Of a stretch of DNA of 64,000 nucleotides, positions 51,494 to 60,567 are shown piece by piece. Numbering within the stretch: position 1 is the first letter of the stretch; each line of letters begins with the position of its first letter. A model generated the notes under the pieces. That model searched no databases, was not told the origin of the DNA, and was given only the letters and a program-made list of their open reading frames with translations. The position numbers were made by a program, and so were the translations under genes. Where the stretch lies: contig NZ_JAHGVE010000005.1 in NCBI RefSeq assembly GCF_018835585.1, forward strand, positions 170,190-234,189, given 5' to 3'. The DNA is from Pelorhabdus rhamnosifermentans. Its GTDB lineage: Bacteria; Bacillota; Negativicutes; UMGS1260.

Positions 51494-53233
51494 TTATTTT
51501 GCCAAAAATAGCATATTCAATTTAGCATCATAGCGATAACCAAAGCCTAGTAATTTTTTTAAATCTTCTGCGGCAATAAGCGTTGCCCCCTGAACAGTAG
51601 CCAAAGGGTATTGAAGAACCGAAGGTTGGTCATTCACAATCACTTGCGTATCATTCATCTGGAAAATCAGGTTAGTTTTTTGATATTTTACGGCAATTCG
51701 CCCTCCACCCATTATATCGACGGAAGCACCAATAAATTCAAAAAAGGCCCGCAAAGGAACATGCCATGCATCGGCTATTTTTTGTGGTACAGCACTCAGG
51801 AGCGGCGTTTGAAGCATATTCCCCCAGATAACCAACCGTGGTTGCTGAGAGCGTTCAGGAAGCATCGTCAAGGGCGAATCCTTCCCACTGACTTTATCAA
51901 TACTATACCGCTCAATAAGCTCCCCACTTTGCGTGTAAGCATTAATAACTAATTGATCGCCCATAGCCTCAACAACAAGGTAATTCGGTTCAGCCTGAGG
52001 ATCATGAAAAAAGGCATCCCAGATTTTTTGTGATAAATCGGTATAAAATTTATTTCCGCTGCGTCCCGCTACAATATAGACCGTACCTTGAGCCGGACTA
52101 TCTACAAAAGAATCCTGATATATCGGATAGGTACGAGAGTAACCATGGTCATGACCATTGATGACAACATCGACATGATGTTTATCAATAACAGGTAGTA
52201 TCACTGCTTTTAGCTTTTCATTGGCCCGCACAGCTTTGTTATAGTAGGGTGTTTTATGGAATAAGACAATTTTCCATTTTTGATTCGTTGCTGCCAAATC
52301 GTTGTCAAGCCATTCGGCTTCAAGCTGAAGCATATTTGGTACATATTGCCCTTCTTCATCGGCTTGACTATCCAAAATAGAAAAATGAACATCGCCATAA
52401 TCGAAAGAATACACTTGTCCGATTAAAGCATCCGGGCCATTGGCAGGTAATTTGTTTTGCTTGGTATAATAAATGGGTTTCACAGAATGATTTTCTTCCG
52501 GTACATCATAAGTTTCATGATTACCAGGTACCGCCATATGTGGAATTTTCTCAGCTACATCTTTTGCAGCAGCATACCAGTTGTTCCAATGTCTGTAGTC
52601 TTGTCCCACCTCAACAAGATCACCTACCACCATGAAAAAAACCGCATCCGAATGGGCCTGATAAGCATTATGAATCGTTGTCCGCCAAGGTCCATATTCG
52701 GGATTTTTAGGCAATCCGCTTTGAGAATCACCAAAAACCAGAAATTTAAAAGGCTGCTTTGCAGACGGCTGAGTAACAAAATCACAGGGGTCACTCCAGT
52801 CTTTTCCGTCTTGTACACGATACATATAATGAGTACTTGGTTTTAAACCTTCAATTGTAGCATATTGAACGGTTACATCGCCGAATTCAGTATGTAAAAT
52901 ATCATTCGTTGCCACGGCTTTGTCTGCATGCTCCCATGAAGAATGCTTGAATTCTTCTGTTTTAACCCATTGGATTGTTCCTTTTGCGTTGCTATCTGCG
53001 GCACGCCAAACAACCGTCTGTGTTGTTTTAGGGTCCATAGTCCACGACAACATCACATGATCTGGCGTTGCACCTGAGTGAATTTCAACCTTTTCTTCAG
53101 CAAAAGCCTGCATAATATTTACAGGCAAACTAGCTAGAAGCATAGAGGCTCCACATGTTTTAAGAAAAGACCGTCGATTCATACACTGTTGATGCTCCGT
53201 AAACAATTCAAATAGACTTTTTCTTTCTTCCAC
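51494..53233 (-). CDS. Tat-exported purple acid phosphatase-like metallophosphoesterase
   Basis: I start at the GTG six bases after GGAGGGTTA, giving 579 residues. A Tat signal (NRRSFLKTCGASMLLASLPV) leads into a fibronectin-like N-terminal domain (about 55-150). The metallophosphoesterase core follows: GDSQSG, VVGDLVEVG, GNHETYD, LFHKTPYY and NGHDHGYSRTYP. The last 110 residues are a copper-amine-oxidase-N/stalk-type domain (PLRAFFEFIGASVDIMGGG, then FGYRYDAKLNMLFLAK). It probably releases phosphate from external esters. A PhoP-type box lies upstream. Confidence 0.88.
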   Translation of the reverse strand: MEERKSLFELFTEHQQCMNRRSFLKTCGASMLLASLPVNIMQAFAEEKVEIHSGATPDHVMLSWTMDPKTTQTVVWRAADSNAKGTIQWVKTEEFKHSSWEHADKAVATNDILHTEFGDVTVQYATIEGLKPSTHYMYRVQDGKDWSDPCDFVTQPSAKQPFKFLVFGDSQSGLPKNPEYGPWRTTIHNAYQAHSDAVFFMVVGDLVEVGQDYRHWNNWYAAAKDVAEKIPHMAVPGNHETYDVPEENHSVKPIYYTKQNKLPANGPDALIGQVYSFDYGDVHFSILDSQADEEGQYVPNMLQLEAEWLDNDLAATNQKWKIVLFHKTPYYNKAVRANEKLKAVILPVIDKHHVDVVINGHDHGYSRTYPIYQDSFVDSPAQGTVYIVAGRSGNKFYTDLSQKIWDAFFHDPQAEPNYLVVEAMGDQLVINAYTQSGELIERYSIDKVSGKDSPLTMLPERSQQPRLVIWGNMLQTPLLSAVPQKIADAWHVPLRAFFEFIGASVDIMGGGRIAVKYQKTNLIFQMNDTQVIVNDQPSVLQYPLATVQGATLIAAEDLKKLLGFGYRYDAKLNMLFLAK

Positions 53234-53277
53234 ACTAACCCTCCTCATCAAATACACTGAACAAACTTTACGCCTCC

Positions 53278-53331
53278 ATTATAATCGGTCTAGCTTTGTT
53301 AATAATTAACATTGTGTTAAGTTATCTTTAA
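53278..53331 (-). promoter_or_regulatory. PhoP-box-like promoter of the phosphoesterase
   Basis: On the minus strand TTAAAG-N5-TTAACA-N5-TTAATT (53331 to 53304) has exact 11-bp spacing. It is followed 20 bp later by a perfect -10 TATAAT (53278-53283) and no -35, the layout of PhoP-activated promoters in Bacillus. Confidence 0.65.
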
Positions 53332-53410
53332 GCTTTTAAAACAAACTGTGAAAACAAACACAAAGGATCTGAAATCAAGAAAAGATTCAGACCCAATAAA
53401 TGAATAAAAT

Positions 53411-54157
53411 TTATTTGTGCAAAATATAACGGACAATCAAATGACTCAATTCATAGAGGACCATCAATGGCACAGCCACAAGTGTCTGTGAAAGAATATC
53501 CGGTGTAGGTGACAAGATGGCTCCTACTATGAAAGCCAACACCAAAACAGCTTTCCGTTTGGCTTTCAAAAACTCACCACTAACCAAACCAAAGTGAGCA
53601 GCCACAAGAATAAACAGCGGCAATTCAAAAATAAGTCCAAAAGGTAACAAAAAAGACAGGACAAAAGATACGTAATCACCAATCGAAAAGAGGGGCTGCA
53701 AATTATCACTTTCAAAGCCTAACATAAAACGAACACCAGCTGGCAGGGCAAAGAAGTAAGCAAAAACCAAACCAAGCACAAAAAGCACTACTGAAGCAAG
53801 CATGAAGAAGGTGGCAGTGTGTTTTTCCCGTTTTTTTAAAGCGGGTAACAGGAAGGCCCAGACTTGATACATTGTCACAGGTAAAGTAATCAAGAAACCA
53901 ACAACAACAGCAACTTTCATATAAGTAAAAAAAGCCTCAGCAGGATGCATATAATACAGCTTACCCGCCGGTTGAGTCATCCAAGCAACAATATCGGCTG
54001 AAAAAATATAGCTGCAACTACTGGCAATCACGATGGCAATGATGACTTTAATGAGCCGTTGCCTGAATTCCTGCAAATGATCCACAAGAGACATGACGCC
54101 CTCTGCAGCCCCGGCAAAACTCTCAGCACAAACTTCTTCCTGCTGCGCTATTTTCAT
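53411..54157 (-). CDS. tatC: Sec-independent translocase TatC
   Basis: The 248-residue protein starts MKIAQQEEVCAESFAG after GTGAGG. Six transmembrane helices and the TatC signatures are present: LVDHLQEFRQRLIKVI, HPAEAFFTYMKVAVVVGF, PALKKREKHTATFF and LPFGLIFELPLFI. TatC binds the twin-Arg signal peptide and assembles with TatA. It begins 10 bp after tatA. Confidence 0.95.
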   Translation of the reverse strand: MKIAQQEEVCAESFAGAAEGVMSLVDHLQEFRQRLIKVIIAIVIASSCSYIFSADIVAWMTQPAGKLYYMHPAEAFFTYMKVAVVVGFLITLPVTMYQVWAFLLPALKKREKHTATFFMLASVVLFVLGLVFAYFFALPAGVRFMLGFESDNLQPLFSIGDYVSFVLSFLLPFGLIFELPLFILVAAHFGLVSGEFLKAKRKAVLVLAFIVGAILSPTPDILSQTLVAVPLMVLYELSHLIVRYILHK

Positions 54158-54167
54158 CGCCAAAACC

Positions 54168-54380
54168 TCACTTGTGCTCTTCCAGTGTCTTAGGTTCGCT
54201 GATAAGAGACTTGGTTTCAGCCTTAACGACCGCTTCTGAGCCGGGATTGGTCGTAGCCTGCTTAAACTCCTGGATTCCCTTGCCGATAGCTTTCCCTACT
54301 TCAGGAAGCTTACCAGGACCAAAAACAACTAAAGCAATAACCAAAATTAATACAAGTTCAGACATACCCAAATTAAACAT
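54168..54380 (-). CDS. tatA: Sec-independent translocase TatA
   Basis: The 70-residue protein has one short transmembrane helix (SELVLILVIALVVF), the FGPGKLPEVGKAIGKGIQEF hinge plus amphipathic helix, and a charged tail. AAAGGGTGTG precedes the ATG. It forms the pore of a minimal TatAC system. Confidence 0.95.
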   Translation of the reverse strand: MFNLGMSELVLILVIALVVFGPGKLPEVGKAIGKGIQEFKQATTNPGSEAVVKAETKSLISEPKTLEEHK

Positions 54381-54560
54381 TTTTTCACACCCTTTGGAAT
54401 AAATTGACGCTTTTAAATAACATTATAATAACCACCAAGACAAAAAACAATCATCGCAGGTACTTCCTAACCAATTGATAATCAAATCTTAACAAAAGTC
54501 CAATAAGCCTCTTTCCCAAGAAAGAAAATTGTTCATACACCATTCAGCTATGGCTAATTT

Positions 54561-55721
54561 TTATACATTCACGATGGACTTCACCATATCGATTAATGCC
54601 TCATCTCCTTTTATCGTCCAAATCAAGTACAATTGGTCCAAAGTAACTTGGGAAAACACATAATTACGAAAAGCATAAAATCGGGAAGTCTTAAGATCTG
54701 CTTCAGTAAAAGAATATTCAGCTTTAGCAATATCGCCCAATTTCGCGACCATCCACTTGGACGCTGCTCCAGCCAAAACAAAGTCATGATCACCTAGATG
54801 GACAAGAAAACCTTCTGTACGACGCGGCAGAGGCAAAGTTTTGCCCGTCGACGACAATAAGCCAACATCTACGGGGTCTTTTCCAGCTAAAATGGACGCC
54901 GCTTTAAGCCAATTCACCACGTCATGCTCGTCATTGTCCGTACCGGGATGATTATGGGCACAAGCAAGAGCCACAATTAATTGGGGTGGAAAATTACGAT
55001 GAATCAATTCCGCAATACTCAAAATATGGTGCTGACCTGTCCCTGCAATCGTATATTCCGTACGAGATACACCGTTTTCCTGCCATTGGAAAACCCACGG
55101 CTTGTGAAGATCATGGAGTAATTGTGCGCCCAAAACAATGTCCCGATCCATCGGCAAAAAATAAATGTCCTTGTAAGCATTAAAAAATCCGAGCGAGGCT
55201 TTTACATTAACAGCAACATGCGTAGCTAATCCACCCGGATAGGCATGATGACTATAATAGCCGCTGCCTGGTGCCGCATAAAAAGGAATAACTGATTGTT
55301 CCAACGTCGTATAAGGAGGTAAAAAATCTTCATATTGAGCGTCGGAAGCTATATACCCGGCAGACACTAACTGTTGTTTCACCCTTTCTTTTTCCCTATA
55401 AGCAGGGTAAAGTTCCATTAACGTTGGCGCGGGATTATTTAAAATTTCCAACGTACGTATACGTAAATCTTCATTTTGAATCTCATTAGCCACGGTTAAT
55501 ATGTACTGATATGCCGCTTGAATACAAGGTGATTTTCTTGCCATCGTCACCGGATCAAGATTGAGACATTCTGGTAGTGACAAACTAGTTACCCTTAATG
55601 GCGCCGCCTGAACCGTAATCGGCAACGAAGCAAAAGCTAATGCTGCCATTGCACCCGATGACTTTTTGATAAAATCACGACGATTACAATCTAAATTAAG
55701 ATTCGAAAACAACTCACTCAT
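54561..55721 (-). CDS. Tat-exported HD-domain protein
   Basis: The 386-residue protein carries a twin-Arg signal (CNRRDFIKKSSGAMAALAFA). An HD-type metal-dependent hydrolase region follows: HHAYPGGLATHVAVNVKASL, then QLLHDLHKPWVFQW, GQHHILSIAELIH and HNHPG. Many His and Asp residues suggest a dinuclear metal site. The substrate is unknown; a phosphorus-containing compound is plausible from the context. AAGGGGGA precedes the ATG. It is the first gene of the tatA-tatC operon, 180 bp before tatA. Confidence 0.8.
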   Translation of the reverse strand: MSELFSNLNLDCNRRDFIKKSSGAMAALAFASLPITVQAAPLRVTSLSLPECLNLDPVTMARKSPCIQAAYQYILTVANEIQNEDLRIRTLEILNNPAPTLMELYPAYREKERVKQQLVSAGYIASDAQYEDFLPPYTTLEQSVIPFYAAPGSGYYSHHAYPGGLATHVAVNVKASLGFFNAYKDIYFLPMDRDIVLGAQLLHDLHKPWVFQWQENGVSRTEYTIAGTGQHHILSIAELIHRNFPPQLIVALACAHNHPGTDNDEHDVVNWLKAASILAGKDPVDVGLLSSTGKTLPLPRRTEGFLVHLGDHDFVLAGAASKWMVAKLGDIAKAEYSFTEADLKTSRFYAFRNYVFSQVTLDQLYLIWTIKGDEALIDMVKSIVNV

Positions 55722-55825
55722 TCTAAATCCCCCTTACATAAACATTTGATTAGCCCTGCTTTTTACCATTTTATTTAAGTTCATAGATTGTTTCTGCTCA
55801 GGCTTAGTTGTTTCCTTCGATTACA

Positions 55826-55864
55826 TATTAAGCTTTCGTTAACAAAAGACTAATATTTCATTAA
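55826..55864 (-). promoter_or_regulatory. Four-repeat PhoP box upstream of the Tat operon
   Basis: On the minus strand TTAATG, TTAGTC, TTAACG and TTAATA occur as four hexamers separated by exactly 5 bp each. This equals the Bacillus PhoP binding rule of at least four TTAACA-like repeats every 11 bp. It lies 105 bp upstream of the HD-protein start. Confidence 0.65.
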
Positions 55865-55911
55865 GTTGAATATTGACAAAAATATGTGCTAAAAAATGTC
55901 AAAAAAAAACA

Positions 55912-55951
55912 CCCTCTACATCACATCAGTTCATGCTGATGATATAGAGGG
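55912..55951 (-). terminator. Hairpin upstream of the Tat operon
   Basis: CCCTCTA and TAGAGGG arms enclose a further CATCA/TGATG pairing and are followed on the minus strand by nine T residues. It probably terminates read-through from rpsR. Confidence 0.65.
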
Positions 55952-56075
55952 CATTTTACATATATGATTGTAATTTACACTATACTTCCATACTTTTAAG
56001 AATTACGACTTTATCACCAAATACTAGAGTAGCCTAATTATTATGAAACCTTATCTTTAAGTTTTAAAGTAACAA

Positions 56076-56102
56076 AAAGGAGAATCATACTGATTCTCCT
56101 TT
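56076..56102 (-). terminator. Terminator of rpsF-ssb-rpsR
   Basis: AAAGGAGAATCA pairs perfectly with TGATTCTCCTTT around a 3-nt loop, and TTTGTTACTTT follows on the minus strand, 7 bp past the rpsR stop. Confidence 0.8.
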
Positions 56103-56108
56103 AATTTA

Positions 56109-56339
56109 TTATTCTGCTGTAAACGGCAGTAATGCAATATTACGAGCCCGTTTAATTGCTGTTGTCAATTGACGTTGATGTTTGGCACAGTTACCAGAAA
56201 TACGACGAGGTAAAATCTTACCGCGTTCTGTCGTATAACGGCGAAGTCTCGGCACATCTTTATAATCAATAGTCTGAATTTTATCAACACAGAAACTACA
56301 AACCTTTTTCTTTGGCTTTCTGCCTCTTTCGCGCTTCAC
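56109..56339 (-). CDS. rpsR: 30S ribosomal protein S18
   Basis: The 76-residue protein starts from GTG after [26 protein letters not shown] carries a CxxC pair that, with C and H in GNCAKHQR, makes the zinc-binding (C+) S18 form. [20 protein letters not shown] and the C-terminal [11 protein letters not shown] are conserved. It is last in the S6-SSB-S18 operon. Confidence 0.96.
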   Translation of the reverse strand: MKRERGRKPKKKVCSFCVDKIQTIDYKDVPRLRRYTTERGKILPRRISGNCAKHQRQLTTAIKRARNIALLPFTAE

Positions 56340-56354
56340 TACATAACCTCCCTT

Positions 56355-56759
56355 TTAAAATGGTATTTCTTCTTCAGGGAAGACTTCTTTGCCAAAGGAT
56401 TTGGCATCAAATGAATTACCGCCTGTTGATTCAGCAGAACTATGTGACTGCTTTTTCTCCAAGAACTCCATGTTCTGAGCAATTACTTCAGCAACACGAC
56501 GTTTCTGACCATCATTCGCTTCATAAGAACGAATGGTAAGACGTCCTTCGATTAATATTCTTTGTCCTTTGGTAAGATTGTTGCCACAAATTTCGGCTAG
56601 TTTCTCCCATGCTACGATGGGTATAAAGTCTGCCTCGGTTTGTCCTTGGCCTGCATAGCGATTGACAGCTAAAGAAAAAGATGCTACGGCCTTGCCTGTC
56701 TGCGTATAACGCACTTCAGGATCTTGTGCAAGGCGACCAACTAATATAACCTTATTCAT
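56355..56759 (-). CDS. ssb: Single-stranded DNA-binding protein
   Basis: The 134-residue protein has the OB fold (MNKVILVGRLAQDPEVRYTQ, then IPIVAWEKLAEICGNNLTKG) and the acidic tip FPEEEIPF that recruits partner proteins. It sits between rpsF and rpsR as in most Firmicutes. Confidence 0.97.
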   Translation of the reverse strand: MNKVILVGRLAQDPEVRYTQTGKAVASFSLAVNRYAGQGQTEADFIPIVAWEKLAEICGNNLTKGQRILIEGRLTIRSYEANDGQKRRVAEVIAQNMEFLEKKQSHSSAESTGGNSFDAKSFGKEVFPEEEIPF

Positions 56760-56781
56760 GGTTTCATCCCCTTGACTTTAA

Positions 56782-57069
56782 TTATTTCTCGTCTACTTTA
56801 ACAATCATGTGCTTCAATACTTCTTCAGTAATTTTAGCCACACGATCGAGTTCTTTTACCGTTGCCGGTTCCGCATTGAAATGTACTAAAACGTAGTAAC
56901 CATCTGTCATATCTTTAATTTCATAGGCTAAACGTTTTTTCCCCCAACGGTCAATCTTCTCGATTTCACCGCCGTTGTTTTTAATGAGGTTTTCAAATTT
57001 GGTTACAACCGTATTTGTTGCCTCTTCTTCAAGCACTTTAAAAATAAACACGACTTCGTATTTTCTCAC
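56782..57069 (-). CDS. rpsF: 30S ribosomal protein S6
   Basis: The 95-residue protein MRKYEVVFIFKVLEEEATNT...WGKKRLAYEIKDMTDGYYVL is a standard S6. GGAGGAGGTGA precedes the start. It pairs with S18 on the ribosome and heads the operon. Confidence 0.97.
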   Translation of the reverse strand: MRKYEVVFIFKVLEEEATNTVVTKFENLIKNNGGEIEKIDRWGKKRLAYEIKDMTDGYYVLVHFNAEPATVKELDRVAKITEEVLKHMIVKVDEK

Positions 57070-57287
57070 GAAATCACCTCCTCCTTTGGACTAATGGCCC
57101 CACCATGGGGCAGGAAGGGTTTTCCAAATTCTCTTTGTGAAAACCTTACATGTCCTTGACTAATATAGTATAGACTATCTATCTATCAAAATCAAGCCCA
57201 ACCTCCTGAACCTGAACCACGATAATAAGCATTCTGCCTATTCCTATCAGCTAAAAAACAACAGAAATCATTTTTATTCAGACAATC
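57070..57287 (-). promoter_or_regulatory. Leader of the rpsF operon
   Basis: A GC-rich hairpin (GCCCC-ATGGT-GGGGC) lies directly before the S6 ribosome site. In many bacteria S6:S18 bind their own leader to repress it. The position fits, but I could not confirm the published S6:S18 motif. Nothing else is seen in this gap. Confidence 0.35.
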
Positions 57288-58397
57288 TTAGACATTAAAC
57301 CGGAAATAAGTGACGTCACCGTCTTGCATAATATAATCCTTGCCTTCAAGCCGAACAAGGCCCTTTTCTTTTGCTGCATGATTAGAACCACAAGCCATAA
57401 GATCATCAAATGAAACAATTTCGGCCCGAATAAAGCCCCGCTCAATATCAGAATGGATCTTGCCTGCTGCCTGCGGCGCTTTCGTCCCTTTACAAATGGT
57501 CCAGGCCCGAACTTCTGGTTCACCTGCTGTAAAAAAATTCATAAGCCCCAAAAGATCGTAGCCCACTTTAATCAATTTATCGAGACCTGATTCCTTAAGA
57601 CCCAATTCCTCTAAAAACAGCTTGGCTTCCTCATCATCAAGCTCAGCAATTTCAGCTTCTACTTTCGCTGATACAGCAATGACCTGAGCCTGTTCGGCTA
57701 AAGCATACTCTTTAACCTTGAGGTAATAAGGATTTTCCTCCGGTGCAGCCACTTCATCTTCACCTAAGTTAGCTACAAATAAAACGGGTTTTAATGTCAA
57801 TAAATTAAGTTCCTTCAGCAGAATATTTTCATCATCACTCAAACCCAGTCGACGAGCAGGCTCAGCCTTTTCCAAGCCTTCCTTCACCCTCGACATAAGT
57901 TCAATCTCAGCCTCAGCTTTCTTCTTCTCGCTTGTCTTGAGCATTTTCTTGGCGCGATCCAGTCTTTTTTCCACTGTTTCCAAATCAGCCAGACACAATT
58001 CCGTATTAATAATTTCAATATCCCGCAAAGGATCTAAAGCACCTTCAACATGTGTAACATTCGCATCAGTAAAACAGCGAACAACTTGCGCAATCGCATC
58101 GACTTCCCGAATATGAGCTAAAAATTTATTGCCCAGTCCCTCACCTGTTGAAGCACCCTTTACCAAACCGGCGATATCGACAAACCGCATGGCTGTAGGC
58201 GTTGTTTTCTTTGGCTTAAACATCTCGGACAGCCTCTCCAGCCGAACATCAGGCACGTCTACTACACCTACATTAGGCTCAATAGTGCAAAAAGGATAAT
58301 TAGCGGCCTCCGCACCGGCTTTGGTTATGGCATTAAATAATGTACTTTTTCCTACGTTTGGTAAACCAACAATACCGACTTCTAAATTTGTACTCAT
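57288..58397 (-). CDS. ychF: Redox-regulated ATPase YchF (Obg family)
   Basis: The 369-residue protein starts [20 protein letters not shown] after AAGGTGG. It has the P-loop, [20 protein letters not shown] (G3), FVANLGEDE in place of the GTP-specific NKxD (explaining ATP preference), a coiled-coil arm (about 130-210) and a TGS domain with [13 protein letters not shown]. YchF binds ribosomes and links translation to stress. Confidence 0.96.
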   Translation of the reverse strand: MSTNLEVGIVGLPNVGKSTLFNAITKAGAEAANYPFCTIEPNVGVVDVPDVRLERLSEMFKPKKTTPTAMRFVDIAGLVKGASTGEGLGNKFLAHIREVDAIAQVVRCFTDANVTHVEGALDPLRDIEIINTELCLADLETVEKRLDRAKKMLKTSEKKKAEAEIELMSRVKEGLEKAEPARRLGLSDDENILLKELNLLTLKPVLFVANLGEDEVAAPEENPYYLKVKEYALAEQAQVIAVSAKVEAEIAELDDEEAKLFLEELGLKESGLDKLIKVGYDLLGLMNFFTAGEPEVRAWTICKGTKAPQAAGKIHSDIERGFIRAEIVSFDDLMACGSNHAAKEKGLVRLEGKDYIMQDGDVTYFRFNV

Positions 58398-58417
58398 CAA
58401 CTTTCCACCTTATCTTA

Positions 58418-58615
58418 TCAAGATTCTGCTGTTTTTCGAACAATGGCCTTCACAGCTTTTTCAAATTTAACCCGCGGCACCATCACCTTACGGCCACAAG
58501 TCAGGCAAGTAATACCAAAATCAATACCTGTCCGATAAATTTGCCACTCATTACCCCCACAGGGATGATTTTTCTTCATTTTCACGACATCACCAACATC
58601 ATAGCGCACAATCAT
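58418..58615 (-). CDS. DUF951 family protein
   Basis: The start MIVRYDVGDVVKMKKNHPCG after AAAGGAGAC gives 65 residues. It has an SH3-like small fold with TCLTCGRKVMVPR. The ATG overlaps the mscS stop as ATGA, so the two are translationally coupled. DUF951 regularly lies beside mscS and ychF in Firmicutes; function unknown. Confidence 0.9.
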   Translation of the reverse strand: MIVRYDVGDVVKMKKNHPCGGNEWQIYRTGIDFGITCLTCGRKVMVPRVKFEKAVKAIVRKTAES

Positions 58616-59469
58616 AATTTTGTCTCCTTTGCACTCAGCCGATTTTTCTTTTCGTCCAGCTTTATCCAAGCCAATGGATGAGGAATTCCAGCCTCTTCAA
58701 AAAGCTGTTTAATTTTATAACGCAAAGCGGTTTCCACACGTCCTTGTTCCAGAGGTACCGTTTTAGCTGTAACCTTAACAAACAGATTGCCTTCCTGCAA
58801 ATCAACGACACCCATCACATGTGGTCCATCAATGACTTCCACAAAGTTACTACCCACATCGTCACAAGCCTTATCAAGCAGTCCCATGACTTCATCCAAA
58901 TCGGCTTCATAATTAACAGGTACAAGAACAGTAGCAAGCATATAGCCTCGTGTATGATTACTCACTTTATTAATAGAACCATTAGGAATAATATGAAGCA
59001 CACCCGTTGAATCCCGCAGTTTTGTGACGCGAAAACCAATTTCTTCTACCGTTCCAGCTAAGTCACTACAAGTAATATAATCCCCCACAGAATATTGATC
59101 CTCTAAAATAATAAAAAATCCCGTAATGGTGTCCTTCACAAGACCCTGAGCACCCACGCCAACAGCCAACCCCACAATGCCGGCACCAGCCAAAATAGAT
59201 GTAGTATCAATTTGAAATTCATGCAAAATAGACAGTCCAGCAATAAAATAGACAGTATAACGAATAATACTCTTTAGTAAGACTGTCAAAGTTTTCGCTC
59301 TTTTTTCTTCTAAATAAAACATTTTGCTGCCTGGCTTAGGCATAATCAGACTATCAATAATTACGCCTAAAAAGCGCAAAGCAATCCCTGTCAATACAAC
59401 AATTGCGAGCAACCTGAAAATTCGGCTGCCAAGTTCTAAAAGCATTGCAGATGGTAATAATTCTCCCAC
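58612..59469 (-). CDS. MscS-family mechanosensitive channel
   Basis: The 285-residue protein starts from GTG after AAAGGAGGATG. It has three transmembrane helices; the pore helix with Gly/Ala pattern is SILAGAGIVGLAVGVGAQGL, followed by VKDTITGFFIILEDQYSVGD and the beta domain. It acts as an emergency osmotic release valve in the inner membrane. Confidence 0.93.
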   Translation of the reverse strand: MGELLPSAMLLELGSRIFRLLAIVVLTGIALRFLGVIIDSLIMPKPGSKMFYLEEKRAKTLTVLLKSIIRYTVYFIAGLSILHEFQIDTTSILAGAGIVGLAVGVGAQGLVKDTITGFFIILEDQYSVGDYITCSDLAGTVEEIGFRVTKLRDSTGVLHIIPNGSINKVSNHTRGYMLATVLVPVNYEADLDEVMGLLDKACDDVGSNFVEVIDGPHVMGVVDLQEGNLFVKVTAKTVPLEQGRVETALRYKIKQLFEEAGIPHPLAWIKLDEKKNRLSAKETKL

Positions 59470-59470
59470 G

Positions 59471-59752
59471 TCATCCTCCTTTATAATCGCCTAATTTTTC
59501 ATAGAGGCGCCTTTCTGCCTGACAGCTGTAATATTTTGACCACAAAATATGTTGTTTAGAAAAAATTTCAAAAACTGTATCTTCCATTAACTGCGAAAAA
59601 AGCAGACACATGCCACAACTAATTGCAAGATCTCGAGGCGTGGGTATAAGCAAGACAGAAATACCCGCCTGATTTAATGCTTCTTCAGCTAAAACAGCTT
59701 GATGCACAGAAACAAACGACACCAATCGATTATAATTAGAAAATAACTTCAT
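59471..59752 (-). CDS. DUF3343 protein
   Basis: The 93-residue protein (FVSVHQAVLAEEALNQAGIS, then LIPTPRDLAISCGMCLLF) is a DUF3343 member with the conserved Pro-Arg-x-x-x-x-x-Cys-Gly segment. It is often linked to YedF and proposed as a selenium or sulfur carrier. It follows yedF by 18 bp and precedes mscS by 1 bp. Confidence 0.85.
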   Translation of the reverse strand: MKLFSNYNRLVSFVSVHQAVLAEEALNQAGISVLLIPTPRDLAISCGMCLLFSQLMEDTVFEIFSKQHILWSKYYSCQAERRLYEKLGDYKGG

Positions 59753-59770
59753 AACAATCCCTGTTTCTGC

Positions 59771-60376
59771 TCATAGAGTAATGGCCCGACTAGCCTTGTT
59801 TAAATTTTCTACAATGGTATACATATTAGATATGCTGCCCACTACAAGCTGGTCCTTAAGCTGATAATAATCAAGGCACGTTCCACATACCAATACTTCC
59901 ACGCCGTCTGCTTCAAGCGTCTTAAGATGCGCTAGAACAGGTGAAGACTGAACAGCTAGTTTGACGCCAGAATTTAAAAACATTAGAATTTGGGGGCGAC
60001 TTTCTTGCAAAGCTACAAAAAAGGATTTAATTAAGATACGACCTAATTCATCATTCCCATGTCCTAGAGAATCATGAGTAATTAAATATACAGACTTCCC
60101 TAATGCCGAAGTCGTATCAGCTACTTGAACACTTGTCGTAACTATGGGATCTATAGGACAGGCTTGCTTCGTTATACGCAACGAATATACGCCGTCTTGT
60201 TCTTCCACAACAACACTACATTTCTGGGAAATAGCAAATTTTATTACATTTTCCTTACTCGCTTCATTATCAACTAAGGTAGTAATCACACCGCTTGTGA
60301 TCCCTTCAAGTGCCTTTTTCGTAGCAAGCAGGGGTTCCGGACAAATCATCCCGCGCGCATCCACTTCAACAGACAT
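59771..60376 (-). CDS. yedF: Selenium metabolism protein YedF
   Basis: I start at MSVEVDARGMICPEPLLATK (GGAAGGGG site), giving 201 residues; the longest frame begins 12 codons earlier. An N-terminal TusA-like domain keeps the CPxP Cys. The C-terminal DsrE-like domain (VYLITHDSLGHGNDELGRIL, then VLVCGTCLDYYQL) has a further Cys pair. In selenium users this fusion accompanies SelD-dependent pathways and may relay selenium. Confidence 0.88.
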   Translation of the reverse strand: MSVEVDARGMICPEPLLATKKALEGITSGVITTLVDNEASKENVIKFAISQKCSVVVEEQDGVYSLRITKQACPIDPIVTTSVQVADTTSALGKSVYLITHDSLGHGNDELGRILIKSFFVALQESRPQILMFLNSGVKLAVQSSPVLAHLKTLEADGVEVLVCGTCLDYYQLKDQLVVGSISNMYTIVENLNKASRAITL

Positions 60377-60567
60377 TTCTTTGACCCCTTCCATTCCTTG
60401 TGATTCATTCAAAAAAACTGGAATCGATCACTTCTTTCCTGATATGACTATTACCACTTTGACAGGAAAAAATCCTCCTTTCCATCCCACTTTGTGCGTA
60501 GTCGTAAAGAACATGACCTTCACATATAGTGTACTAAGATTTGAATGCGAAATGAGGTGGCCAAGTG

